Source of the DNA: Polynucleobacter sp. UBA962
GTDB lineage: Bacteria; Pseudomonadota; Gammaproteobacteria; Burkholderiales; Burkholderiaceae
Reading direction: 5' to 3'
Assembly: GCA_002292975.1 (NCBI GenBank)
Contig: DBCI01000056.1
Span: 19,821 to 25,898, forward strand
DNA: 6,078 bases
Shown: positions 1-6,078 of the stretch, piece after piece
Position numbering within the stretch: position 1 is the stretch's first letter
Layout: each line of letters begins with the position of its first letter
Translations under genes and position numbers: made by a program
Notes under the pieces: model-generated
The model's input: the letters and a program-made list of their open reading frames with translations, nothing else
What the model was told of the DNA's origin: nothing
The model's database searches: none

Positions 1-719
1 ACCATGCTTAGGAAGAAAAAAATCCAACACAACCAGACGGCTGGTAATTTGAGGAAATCAAACGTACCTAAGGGAGTGTGATTGGGGTTGTTCTTACGGG
101 CGGCAGCAAGATTGGATTCATGGCGAGCCTTAGCATCATCGGTCAATAGCTCACGATTCATCCAGAGGAAGAATAAAACGACCAATGCCAAAATGGCAGC
201 GGCCATCATGGCCGTACGCCAGTTTGCTAGCTCTGCAATCACCACCATAAAGACTGGGGCAAAGGCCCAGCCAAGATAACCTGTTACACCATGGAAGGAA
301 TACGCATACGGCAAACGCTTAGGCGAAATCTTATGGTTCATGAGGGTGTAATCCACGGGATGGAAAACACCGTTACCGCAACCCATCAAGACCGCCCCAA
401 TCACCAAACCAACATAACTTGAACTCACTGCATAGGTCAATGCGGACAAGGCCAATAAGCCAACGCCAGCAAATAAAACGGGGCGAGCACCTTTGTGATC
501 AACCAAAAATCCTGAGGAGGCCTGTACAGCGCATGAGACCACAAAGAAAATGGTCATCAATAAACCAAGCTCTGCGTAGGAAAGTGCGAACTCGGTTTTT
601 AACCAAGGGAATAAAGGGGGTAAAACAAGATGGTAGAAATGAGAGGTGCCATGCGCTAGGCTGATAAGGCCTATCGTCCGATTATCACTAGGGTACAAGC
701 TACCTTGAGCTACCGACAT
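1..719 (-). CDS. MFS transporter, fosmidomycin-resistance (Fsr)-like, 3' end missing
   Basis: This is an inner-membrane secondary transporter of the major facilitator superfamily, cut by the left edge of the window. From the ATG at 719-717, 239 codons stay open. Hydrophobic segments lie near residues 15-38, 48-72, 80-97, 101-120, 142-164 and 167-187. A polar central loop follows at about 188-225, then the start of a seventh helix. This is the N-terminal half of a 12-helix protein. After helix 2 comes the MFS motif A signature, G70-FLVDHKGARP-80. An FHP-x-D element at 119-123 and the early AHGTSHFYH stretch resemble the Fsr drug-efflux group, but the substrate cannot be inferred. An in-frame TGA at 752-750 limits the start. 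No good Shine-Dalgarno precedes the ATG, so TTG at codon 8 remains a weaker alternative. The gene lies 42 bases downstream of clpB on the same strand, with no clear terminator between them. Confidence 0.87.
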   Translation of the reverse strand, partial: MSVAQGSLYPSDNRTIGLISLAHGTSHFYHLVLPPLFPWLKTEFALSYAELGLLMTIFFVVSCAVQASSGFLVDHKGARPVLFAGVGLLALSALTYAVSSSYVGLVIGAVLMGCGNGVFHPVDYTLMNHKISPKRLPYAYSFHGVTGYLGWAFAPVFMVVIAELANWRTAMMAAAILALVVLFFLWMNRELLTDDAKARHESNLAAARKNNPNHTPLGTFDFLKLPAVWLCWIFFFLSM

Positions 720-761
720 GGTTCTAGTGTAGCGCCAGTCAGCAATTCCTCAAAAAAATGA

Positions 762-3359
762 CTAATGGACTAAGCGCGAGAAGCTAAAGTCACCTTTTTT
801 GTCCACATCAACCGGTATCACGTCCTGCGGTCCAAACTTTCCTTCCAAAATCATCTTAGAAACTGGGTTTTCAATATGCTGCTGAATTGCCCGCTTTAAG
901 GGTCTTGCCCCATAGACCGGATCAAAGCCTACCTCAGCGATCTTACTCAACGCTGCATCACTGACATCAAGTTGCATATCAATACGCGCCAATCGCTCAG
1001 ACAAGTTTTGTAACAAGATCTTTGCGATGGCCGCAATGTTCTTTTGATCCAAGCCATGGAAGACCACGATTTCATCGACACGGTTTAAAAACTCCGGGCG
1101 GAAATGATTCTTTAGCTCTCCAAAGACAGCATCTTTAACCTCAGATTGCTTACCGGTCATCGACTGAATTAAATGAGAGCCGATATTACTGGTCATGACG
1201 ATGACAGTGTTCTTGAAATCAACCGTGCGCCCCTGACCGTCGGTCAGCCTGCCATCATCGAGCACCTGCAAGAGAACATTGAATACATCAGGATGCGCTT
1301 TCTCAATCTCATCAAATAAAATAACGCTGTAAGGCTTACGGCGCACCTGCTCTGTCAGGTAGCCGCCCTCCTCATAACCGACATAACCAGGAGGGGCGCC
1401 TATCAGGCGTGCCACACTATGCTTTTCCATAAACTCGCTCATATCAATCCGGATCAAGCGATCATCGCTATCAAATAGAAATTCTGCGAGCGCCTTACAG
1501 AGCTCTGTTTTACCTACACCCGTTGGTCCCAAGAACATAAAGGAGCCATAGGGTTTATTTTCCTCTGAGAGGCCCGCGCGTGAGCGACGGATTGCATCGG
1601 ATACGGCACGGATTGCTTCATCCTGACCAATGACACGTTCGTGTAAATGATCTTCCATCTTGAGTAATTTATCGCGTTCCCCTTGCATCATCTTTGATAC
1701 TGGAATACCGGTTGCCCGCGAAACCACCTCCGCAATCTCCTCCGCACCCACTTGGGTTCGCAGAAGCTTAGGACGATGATTATCTTTACTCTGCGCCGCT
1801 TCGGCTGCAGCTGCAGACTTTAGCTTAGCCTCTAGTTCAGGGAGCTTGCCATACTGAAGTTCTGCTACCTTCTCAAGCTTACCTTCGCGCTGTAATTTGG
1901 TGATATCAGCTTTGACTCGATCGATTTCCTCCTTAACCGATGCAGCGCCTAAGGCAGCTCCCTTTTCTGCTTTCCAGATCTCTTCAAGATCGGCATATTC
2001 CGCACCCAAGCGTTTAATTTCTTCCTCAATTAACTCAAGGCGTTTTTTAGAGGCATCATCTTTTTCTTTCTTGACGGCCTCACGCTCAATCTTGAGCTGA
2101 ATCAGACGTCGGTCTAATTTATCCATCACCTCTGGCTTAGAGTCAATTTCCATCTTGATGCGTGATCCAGCTTCATCAATTAAATCAATCGCTTTATCGG
2201 GTAAGAAGCGATCAGTAATATAGCGGTGCGACAACTCTGCCGCAGCTACAATCGCTGGATCCGTAATTTCAATTCCATGGTGTAACTCATATTTTTCTTG
2301 TAGGCCGCGTAAGATGGCGATTGTTGCTTCAACGCTTGGCTCATCAACCATCACTTTTTGAAAGCGACGTTCTAGCGCAGCATCTTTCTCAATGTATTTA
2401 CGATACTCATCTAAGGTGGTTGCTCCAATACAGTGGAGCTCGCCACGAGCCAAGGCTGGCTTGAGCATATTTCCTGCATCCATGGCGCCATCGGCTTTAC
2501 CAGCACCCACCATTGTATGAATCTCATCGATGAACATAATCGTGCGACCTTCATCTTTGGCAACATCATTTAAGACCGCCTTCAGGCGTTCCTCAAACTC
2601 ACCACGATATTTAGCGCCAGCGAGCAACAAGGCCATGTCGAGTACTAAAACTCGTTTATCTTTAAGTGTTTCCGGAACCTCACCGTTCACAATACGCTGT
2701 GCAAGGCCTTCCACAATCGCTGTTTTACCAACTCCTGGTTCACCAATTAAAACAGGATTATTTTTAGTTCGGCGTTGCAGAATTTGTATCGTGCGACGTA
2801 TCTCATCGTCGCGTCCAATGACAGGGTCAAGCTTGCCCAAGCGAGCACGCTCAGTTAAGTCTAGTGTGTATTTTTTAAGAGCCTCGCGTTGACCTTCGGC
2901 ATCGGCTGAGCCTACGGACTCGCCACCTCGAACCAAATTAATTGCAGATTCAAGCGATTTGCGACTTAAGCCATTCTCGCGCGCAGCCTTACCCAGTTCA
3001 CCCTTATCATCGGCTAAGACTAATAAAAAGAGTTCGCCAGCAATATATTGATCACCGCGCTTACTGGCCTCTTTCTCGGTCTGATTAAGCCAATTAAGCA
3101 GCGTTCGCCCTATTTGCACTTCGCCGTTTGTTCCCTGTACTTGGGGTAATTTGTCGATCATGATCTCAGAAGCCTTCTCCAAGCCATTGATATTGACCCC
3201 TGCTCGAGTTAAAAGGCTACGTGCACCGCCATCTTGTTGACGAAGCATTGCTAACAAAAGATGTTCCGGCTCAATGAACTGGTTATCCTTCGATAAGGCT
3301 AAGCTTTGGCCATCTCCCAACGCCTCTTGAAATTTGGTTGTTAATTTATCTATTCGCAT
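762..3359 (-). CDS. clpB: ATP-dependent chaperone ClpB (Hsp100 disaggregase)
   Basis: ClpB is a cytoplasmic hexamer that pulls polypeptides out of aggregates together with DnaK/DnaJ/GrpE. The protein is full length (865 residues; E. coli has 857). The N-domain covers about 1-145. NBD1 has Walker A GEPGVGKT 206-213 (K212), Walker B ending D278-E279, the pore-loop Tyr251 in KYRG, and arginine fingers R331-R332. The coiled-coil M-domain spans about 409-530 and includes Y503, which aligns with a residue important for function in E. coli. NBD2 has Walker A GPTGVGKT 611-618 (K617), Walker B D683-E684, the pore-loop Tyr659 in [10 protein letters not shown]760 in FLNR, and sensor-2 GAR 817-819. No key residue is missing. 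There is no ClpP-binding IGF/L loop of the ClpA type, which fits a disaggregase. The ATG at 3359-3357 starts the conserved [11 protein letters not shown]; a weak GAG lies about 8 bases upstream. A heat-shock promoter precedes it. The GTG that gives short ClpB in E. coli is GTA here (codon 149). Confidence 0.99.
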   Translation of the reverse strand: MRIDKLTTKFQEALGDGQSLALSKDNQFIEPEHLLLAMLRQQDGGARSLLTRAGVNINGLEKASEIMIDKLPQVQGTNGEVQIGRTLLNWLNQTEKEASKRGDQYIAGELFLLVLADDKGELGKAARENGLSRKSLESAINLVRGGESVGSADAEGQREALKKYTLDLTERARLGKLDPVIGRDDEIRRTIQILQRRTKNNPVLIGEPGVGKTAIVEGLAQRIVNGEVPETLKDKRVLVLDMALLLAGAKYRGEFEERLKAVLNDVAKDEGRTIMFIDEIHTMVGAGKADGAMDAGNMLKPALARGELHCIGATTLDEYRKYIEKDAALERRFQKVMVDEPSVEATIAILRGLQEKYELHHGIEITDPAIVAAAELSHRYITDRFLPDKAIDLIDEAGSRIKMEIDSKPEVMDKLDRRLIQLKIEREAVKKEKDDASKKRLELIEEEIKRLGAEYADLEEIWKAEKGAALGAASVKEEIDRVKADITKLQREGKLEKVAELQYGKLPELEAKLKSAAAAEAAQSKDNHRPKLLRTQVGAEEIAEVVSRATGIPVSKMMQGERDKLLKMEDHLHERVIGQDEAIRAVSDAIRRSRAGLSEENKPYGSFMFLGPTGVGKTELCKALAEFLFDSDDRLIRIDMSEFMEKHSVARLIGAPPGYVGYEEGGYLTEQVRRKPYSVILFDEIEKAHPDVFNVLLQVLDDGRLTDGQGRTVDFKNTVIVMTSNIGSHLIQSMTGKQSEVKDAVFGELKNHFRPEFLNRVDEIVVFHGLDQKNIAAIAKILLQNLSERLARIDMQLDVSDAALSKIAEVGFDPVYGARPLKRAIQQHIENPVSKMILEGKFGPQDVIPVDVDKKGDFSFSRLVH

Positions 3360-3376
3360 GATTTATCTCAATTTAT

Positions 3377-3403
3377 TTGCAAATGTACTAATCTACATAG
3401 AAT
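3377..3403 (+). promoter_or_regulatory. Possible sigma-70 promoter of the GIY-YIG gene
   Basis: On the plus strand TTGCAA (3377-3382) and TAGAAT (3398-3403) resemble -35 and -10 boxes, with a short 15-base spacer. They would give a leader of about 40 bases before the ATG at 3451. The -10 overlaps by two bases the -10 of the opposing clpB heat-shock promoter. The short spacer and the AT-rich setting make a chance match quite possible. Confidence 0.25.
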
Positions 3404-3429
3404 ATGGGTATGAATCCCTTTTATTCAAG
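3402..3429 (-). promoter_or_regulatory. Sigma-32 (RpoH) heat-shock promoter of clpB
   Basis: Reading the minus strand, the -35 box CTTGAAT lies at 3429-3423 and the -10 box ACCCATAT at 3409-3402, separated by 13 bases. The sigma-32 consensus is CTTGAAA, about 11-16 bases, then CCCCATnT, so both boxes match at all but one position. A transcript starting 6-8 bases past the -10 would carry a leader of about 35 bases before the clpB ATG at 3359. clpB is a classic RpoH target, which supports the call. A weaker vegetative reading in the same place is TTGAAT, 18 bases, TATTCT, so basal transcription could start nearby. Confidence 0.8.
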
Positions 3430-3450
3430 TAGTTATTTGATTTAAAACAA

Positions 3451-3693
3451 ATGATGACTTGGTTTCTGTATCTTGTTGAATGCAAAGATGGCAGCTTTTA
3501 CGCTGGCATTACCAATCGCCTGCCAGAGCGCATTAGTGCCCATAACAATGGCACAGGAGCACGCTATACCCGCGGCAGAGGTCCGGTCAAACTCTTGGCT
3601 AGTAAAGAATACATCGATCGCTCAAATGCCTCCAAGGCAGAGGCTCTCATTAAGCGACTACCGCGTCATAAAAAATTAGGTTTCTTTGCTTAA
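3451..3693 (+). CDS. Small GIY-YIG domain protein (YhbQ/UPF0213-like)
   Basis: This is an 80-residue stand-alone GIY-YIG nuclease domain, close in size to the YhbQ/UPF0213 family. Members are single-domain relatives of UvrC and of homing nucleases, and their cellular role is poorly defined. The conserved core is complete: Y7 in FLYLVEC (the GIY position), F16-Y17-A18-G19-I20-T21 (the YIG position), R27 and H31 in RISAHNNG, the YTRGRGPVKLL stretch at 39-49, and E64 in KAEALIKRL, the expected metal ligand. Nuclease activity is therefore plausible but is inferred. Two ATGs stand in tandem at 3451 and 3454, and neither has a clear Shine-Dalgarno. The upstream in-frame stop at 3430-3432 excludes a longer form. 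The gene diverges from clpB and converges on moaE, with 22 bases between the two stop codons, so it is probably transcribed alone. Confidence 0.93.
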   Translation: MMTWFLYLVECKDGSFYAGITNRLPERISAHNNGTGARYTRGRGPVKLLASKEYIDRSNASKAEALIKRLPRHKKLGFFA

Positions 3694-3715
3694 TCGTAAT
3701 CAGTATTGAGCCGTA

Positions 3716-4171
3716 TTACTTTTTAGCCCAGCGCGCCATAGCCTGATCATCTGAGACTCTGGCATCGACCCAACGCGCTCCCTCAGGGGTATCTTCTTTT
3801 TTCCAGAACGGGGCCAATGTTTTAAGGTAATCCATAATGAACTCGCAGGCCGCAAAAGCCTCGCCCCGATGCGCGCTCGTAACCGCCACCAACACAATTT
3901 GATCCTGGGGCATCAAAGGGCCTACCCGATGAATCACCAAAGCATCCTTTAAATCCCAGCAGTCTTTTGCTTGTTCAACAATATCGTGCAGGGATTTTTC
4001 GGTCATTCCTGGATAGTGCTCGAGGGTCATGGCTTTGACTGCAGCTCCCTCATTGAGGTCGCGAACGGTTCCAATGAAAATGGCAATTGCGCCAATTGCC
4101 GCATCATCCTTGCGCAGAAGAGTAATCTCTTGCGTGAGATCAAAGTCGTGTTCTTGAATCCGAACTGGCAT
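3716..4171 (-). CDS. moaE: Molybdopterin synthase catalytic subunit MoaE
   Basis: MoaE is the large subunit of molybdopterin synthase, a cytoplasmic MoaD2-MoaE2 heterotetramer that converts precursor Z (cyclic pyranopterin monophosphate) into molybdopterin. The sulfur comes from the thiocarboxylated tail of MoaD. The protein has 151 residues (E. coli has 150). Family signatures in order are FIGTVRD at 32-38 with R37, LEHYPGM 50-56, IHRVGPL 80-86, SAHRGEAF 99-106 with H101-R102, and LKTLAPFWKKE 116-126. K117 and K124 line up with the catalytic lysines K119 and K126 of E. coli. Nothing essential is missing. The ATG lies one base after the moaD stop (TAA-T-ATG), so translation is probably coupled; GGGGG a few bases upstream is the only Shine-Dalgarno-like element. 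It appears to be the last gene of the thrC-moeA-moaD-moaE run. No convincing terminator follows it. Confidence 0.97.
   Translation of the reverse strand: MPVRIQEHDFDLTQEITLLRKDDAAIGAIAIFIGTVRDLNEGAAVKAMTLEHYPGMTEKSLHDIVEQAKDCWDLKDALVIHRVGPLMPQDQIVLVAVTSAHRGEAFAACEFIMDYLKTLAPFWKKEDTPEGARWVDARVSDDQAMARWAKK
4082..4100. repeat. Perfect 8-base inverted repeat inside moaE
   Basis: GGCAATTG at 4082-4089 and CAATTGCC at 4093-4100 are exact reverse complements separated by CGC. In RNA this is an 8-bp stem with a 3-base loop. It falls in codons for the hydrophobic stretch AIGAIAI near residues 24-31 of MoaE, about 70-90 bases after the start codon. The two arms also arise from repeated Ala-Ile codons (GCA ATT), so it may be only a by-product of the protein sequence. 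The repeat itself is certain; any function is unknown. Confidence 0.6.
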
Positions 4172-4172
4172 A

Positions 4173-4430
4173 TTAGCCCCCGGTTACTGGCGGGAAGAAA
4201 GCGACTTCAGCACCATCGATTAACGCGGTCTCAACGCTGACCATTTGCTGGTTAAGTGCGCAACGCAAGACCTTATCCTTAGCCAAGGTCTCTGCCCAAG
4301 GATGACCCCGTGCAATGAGATGAGAGCGCAAGTCATCAATGGTTTTAATATTGTGTGGGAGGTCAATATCCTCGTGCGCAAGGCCAAGAGACTCTCGAAT
4401 GGAGGCAAAAAAACGTAGGTGCAATTTCAT
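4173..4430 (-). CDS. moaD: Molybdopterin synthase sulfur-carrier subunit MoaD
   Basis: MoaD is a ubiquitin-fold sulfur carrier. Its C-terminal glycine is adenylylated by MoeB, thiocarboxylated, and inserted into the MoaE active site to donate sulfur to precursor Z. The protein has 85 residues (E. coli has 81). It starts with the beta-strand MKLHLRFFASIRE and has ALNQQMVSVETALIDGAEVAFFPPV near the end. It finishes with the required Gly84-Gly85 immediately before the TAA, so no processing is needed. The ATG at 4430-4428 follows the moeA stop by 9 bases. A GAG inside the last moeA codons is the nearest Shine-Dalgarno-like element, so coupling to moeA translation is likely. MoeB, the activating enzyme, is not in the window. 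Confidence 0.96.
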   Translation of the reverse strand: MKLHLRFFASIRESLGLAHEDIDLPHNIKTIDDLRSHLIARGHPWAETLAKDKVLRCALNQQMVSVETALIDGAEVAFFPPVTGG

Positions 4431-4439
4431 TTTGATTGG

Positions 4440-5687
4440 TTAGCTCAAAAGCCCACTAAAGGGAATATAGCGAACCATATCACCTTTTTTAAACCCCTGA
4501 CCAGCAGGGCAGTCCAGCAAACCATCGCCCCAAGCAGCACTGGTTAGGACCCCGGAGCTTTGGTTGGGGAACAAATCTAAGCTACCTTGTGAATTGATTT
4601 TCACCCGCAAGAACTCATTGCGTCGATCCGGTTTTAGCCAATCAAAATCAGCTCTTAGTAAATAGGATGGCGCTGATATATCAGACCTTCCTTGCAACTT
4701 CAAAATAAAGGGGCGAACAAATAACAAGAAAGTTACAAAACTCGATACGGGATTACCGGGCAAGCCAATAAACCAAGTCTCCTGATCGCTCTTTTGCTGT
4801 TTACGCACTGCTCCAAAGGCCAGGGGTTTACCAGGCTTAATACCAATCTGCCAGAGATCTAAGCGCCCTTCTGCATTGACTGCGGGCTTAATATGATCCT
4901 CTTCGCCTACCGAAACCCCTCCTGAAGTAATAATCAAATCATGGTCAGCACTCGCAGTGCGCAAAGCTGCGCGTGTTGCCTCGAGGCGATCGGGGACAAT
5001 TCCATAATCCGTGGCATCACATCCCAAACTACGAATCACCCCCAAAAGCGTATCGCGATTGGAGTTATAAATACCGCCTGGTTTTAATGGCTCACCAGGC
5101 AAAGAGAGTTCATCTCCAGTAAAAAAAGCAGCGACTCGCACTTTCCGTTTTACTGGTAATTGTGCATAACCAGCAGATGCCGCTACGCCTAATTGTTGAG
5201 GTCTCAAAAAACTACCTGCTTTTAATGAAATCTTGTTGGTAGTTAAATCCTCACCGCGTCGACGGATCCACTGACCGGGATTTGGAACGCTGTTGATTTG
5301 CACCATATCGCTTTGTTCCAGAACAATGCAATCTTCTTGCATCACTACAGCGTCTGCCCCCTGGGGAATAGGAGCGCCTGTAAAAATACGGGCGATGGTT
5401 CCTGATTCCAAGTTCCGTCCCACAGAACCAGCTGGAATACGTTGTGCCATCCGCAATATAGTTCCAGCCTGCGTAATGTCAGAGCAACGCACCGCATAGC
5501 CGTCCATAGAGGTGTTATCCAATGGAGGTACATCGACCTGACTGGCGATATCCTTCGCGAGCACACGCCCTAAGGCTGCCTGCGTTGGAACCGTTTCATC
5601 CTCGTTAACCGAACTTGCATTTTTTAATAAATGGGCAATAGCCTCTGCTGCAGTGAGCATTGGTGGTTTGTTTGGGTTTGATTGCAT
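4440..5687 (-). CDS. moeA: Molybdopterin molybdenumtransferase MoeA
   Basis: MoeA inserts molybdenum into adenylylated molybdopterin, the last common step of molybdenum-cofactor synthesis; it acts in the cytoplasm as a dimer. The protein has 415 residues (E. coli has 411) and shows all four domains. Signatures are PPLDNTSMDGYAV 54-66 (D62), FTGAPIPQGADAVVMQED 102-119 (T103), TGDEL 190-194 (E193), D233, SGGVSVGEEDHIKP 255-268 (D264), IKPGKPLAFG 283-292 and GLPGNPVSS 308-316. The C-terminal beta-barrel domain IV runs from about 341 and includes the NQSSGVLTSAA stretch. D62, T103, E193, D233 and D264 correspond by motif alignment to E. coli D59, T100, E188, D228 and D259. The start ATG at 5687-5685 follows the thrC stop by 13 bases and has no recognisable Shine-Dalgarno. 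Paralogues often exist elsewhere in such genomes. Linkage to moaD/moaE supports a role in cofactor synthesis. Confidence 0.97.
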   Translation of the reverse strand: MQSNPNKPPMLTAAEAIAHLLKNASSVNEDETVPTQAALGRVLAKDIASQVDVPPLDNTSMDGYAVRCSDITQAGTILRMAQRIPAGSVGRNLESGTIARIFTGAPIPQGADAVVMQEDCIVLEQSDMVQINSVPNPGQWIRRRGEDLTTNKISLKAGSFLRPQQLGVAASAGYAQLPVKRKVRVAAFFTGDELSLPGEPLKPGGIYNSNRDTLLGVIRSLGCDATDYGIVPDRLEATRAALRTASADHDLIITSGGVSVGEEDHIKPAVNAEGRLDLWQIGIKPGKPLAFGAVRKQQKSDQETWFIGLPGNPVSSFVTFLLFVRPFILKLQGRSDISAPSYLLRADFDWLKPDRRNEFLRVKINSQGSLDLFPNQSSGVLTSAAWGDGLLDCPAGQGFKKGDMVRYIPFSGLLS

Positions 5688-5700
5688 GGCGTTTTGGAAA

Positions 5701-6078
5701 CTAAATCACGTGTTGTTCAATAAAGTGCTTCACTTGAAATGTATCTGCCGGCATATTGATAACCCGTTGCGGCTTTGCTTTGATATCTTTGAATGCATTC
5801 GGGCACTCCGCGGGACGCCCCAAGGCTTCCTGAATGGTCTCTTCAAATTTAATCGGCAATGCGGTCTCTAGCACCAGCATCGGAATGCCTTTTTGCAGAT
5901 ACTCTCGGGCTACCCGAATACCATCTGCAGTATGCGTATCAATCATGATTCCATACTGCTCATCGATATTGCGAATCGTTTCTAAACGGTTTTGGTGCGT
6001 ACTCCGGCCCGAGACAAAACCAAACTGCCTAATCGTTTGAAACGCTGGGTCTTTAGAAAGATCAAACCCGCCTTCAAC
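5701..6078 (-). CDS. thrC: Threonine synthase ThrC, C-terminal 125 residues
   Basis: Threonine synthase is a PLP enzyme that turns O-phosphohomoserine into threonine and phosphate, the last step of threonine synthesis. The window holds only the last 125 codons, open to the right edge and ending at TAG 5703-5701. Recognisable stretches are FDLSKDPAFQTIRQFGFVSG, then STHQNRLETIRN, YGIMIDTHTADGIRVARE and PMLVLETALPIKF. These match the end of the longer proteobacterial ThrC type, which has a C-terminal lobe beyond the PLP domain. The PLP-binding lysine and the N-terminus lie outside, so activity cannot be judged here. It is the first gene of the visible minus-strand run and is followed 13 bases later by moeA. 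In related betaproteobacteria a homoserine dehydrogenase gene usually precedes it; that would be just right of the window. Confidence 0.95.
   Translation of the reverse strand, partial: VEGGFDLSKDPAFQTIRQFGFVSGRSTHQNRLETIRNIDEQYGIMIDTHTADGIRVAREYLQKGIPMLVLETALPIKFEETIQEALGRPAECPNAFKDIKAKPQRVINMPADTFQVKHFIEQHVI

Noticed and set aside
82..664. Plus-strand open frames of 65 and 81 codons at the left end.
   Set aside because: They are antisense to the transporter, whose uninterrupted frame and MFS motifs explain the region.
710..745. An 11-codon reading frame (TTG at 745) after GAGGA, ending over the transporter start, which might be a leader peptide.
   Set aside because: The Shine-Dalgarno would sit only one base from TTG, and there is no codon bias or regulatory pattern to support it.
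762..803. Possible terminator at the clpB 3' end: an imperfect stem, GACT..AGC with GCT.AGTC, then a run of seven T.
   Set aside because: The stem has only about 7 pairs with an internal loop, lies in coding sequence, and is separated from the T run by about 9 bases.
1805..1816. The 12-base palindrome CTGCAGCTGCAG within clpB.
   Set aside because: It comes from an alanine-rich run between the M-domain and NBD2, encoded by GCA and GCT codons.
2530..2892. A 120-codon plus-strand open frame opposite clpB.
   Set aside because: It lies antisense to the conserved NBD1 region, its serine/arginine-rich composition is typical of a shadow frame, and it shows no recognisable domain.
3696..3724. GTAAT/ATTAC inverted repeat followed by TTTTT between the convergent GIY-YIG and moaE genes.
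   Set aside because: The stem is 5 bp, AT-rich, with a 14-base loop, too weak to call a terminator.
4673..4684. The 12-base palindrome CTGATATATCAG within moeA.
   Set aside because: It is internal to a well-conserved gene, stands alone, and is of a length expected by chance.

Overview
The window reads as an ordinary stretch of chromosome from a betaproteobacterium, most likely a Burkholderiaceae member such as Polynucleobacter or a close relative. That assignment is inferred from the protein sequences, the moderate GC content, and a threonine synthase gene followed directly by molybdenum-cofactor genes. No search was run. There are no RNA genes, insertion sequences, CRISPR arrays or phage genes. 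The window is almost fully coding, and the longest gap between genes is 91 bases.

Layout from left to right. Positions 1-719 (minus strand) hold the N-terminal 239 codons of a major facilitator transporter resembling the fosmidomycin-resistance type; the rest lies beyond the left edge. Positions 762-3359 (minus) hold a complete clpB, the hexameric disaggregase of the heat-shock response, with all ATPase motifs intact. Upstream of clpB is a good heat-shock (sigma-32 type) promoter at 3402-3429, inside the 91-base gap shared with a divergent small gene. That gene, at 3451-3693 (plus), encodes an 80-residue GIY-YIG domain protein. Converging on it from the right is a compact minus-strand cluster: the 3' end of thrC (5701 to the right edge), moeA (4440-5687), moaD (4173-4430) and moaE (3716-4171). 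The spacings between these four are 13, 9 and 1 bases, so they are probably one transcript.

How the genes work together. MoaD and MoaE are the two subunits of molybdopterin synthase, which puts the dithiolene sulfurs onto precursor Z (cPMP). MoeA then inserts molybdenum. These are two of the later steps of one pathway, encoded side by side. ThrC makes threonine and has no known biochemical link to the cofactor. ClpB works with DnaK/DnaJ/GrpE, which are not in the window. The transporter lies 42 bases downstream of clpB on the same strand and could receive read-through transcription.

I found no previously undescribed system. The points most worth checking are the heat-shock promoter, the replacement of the internal clpB start codon by a non-start codon, the packing of two divergent promoters into 91 bases, and a perfect 8-base inverted repeat inside moaE.
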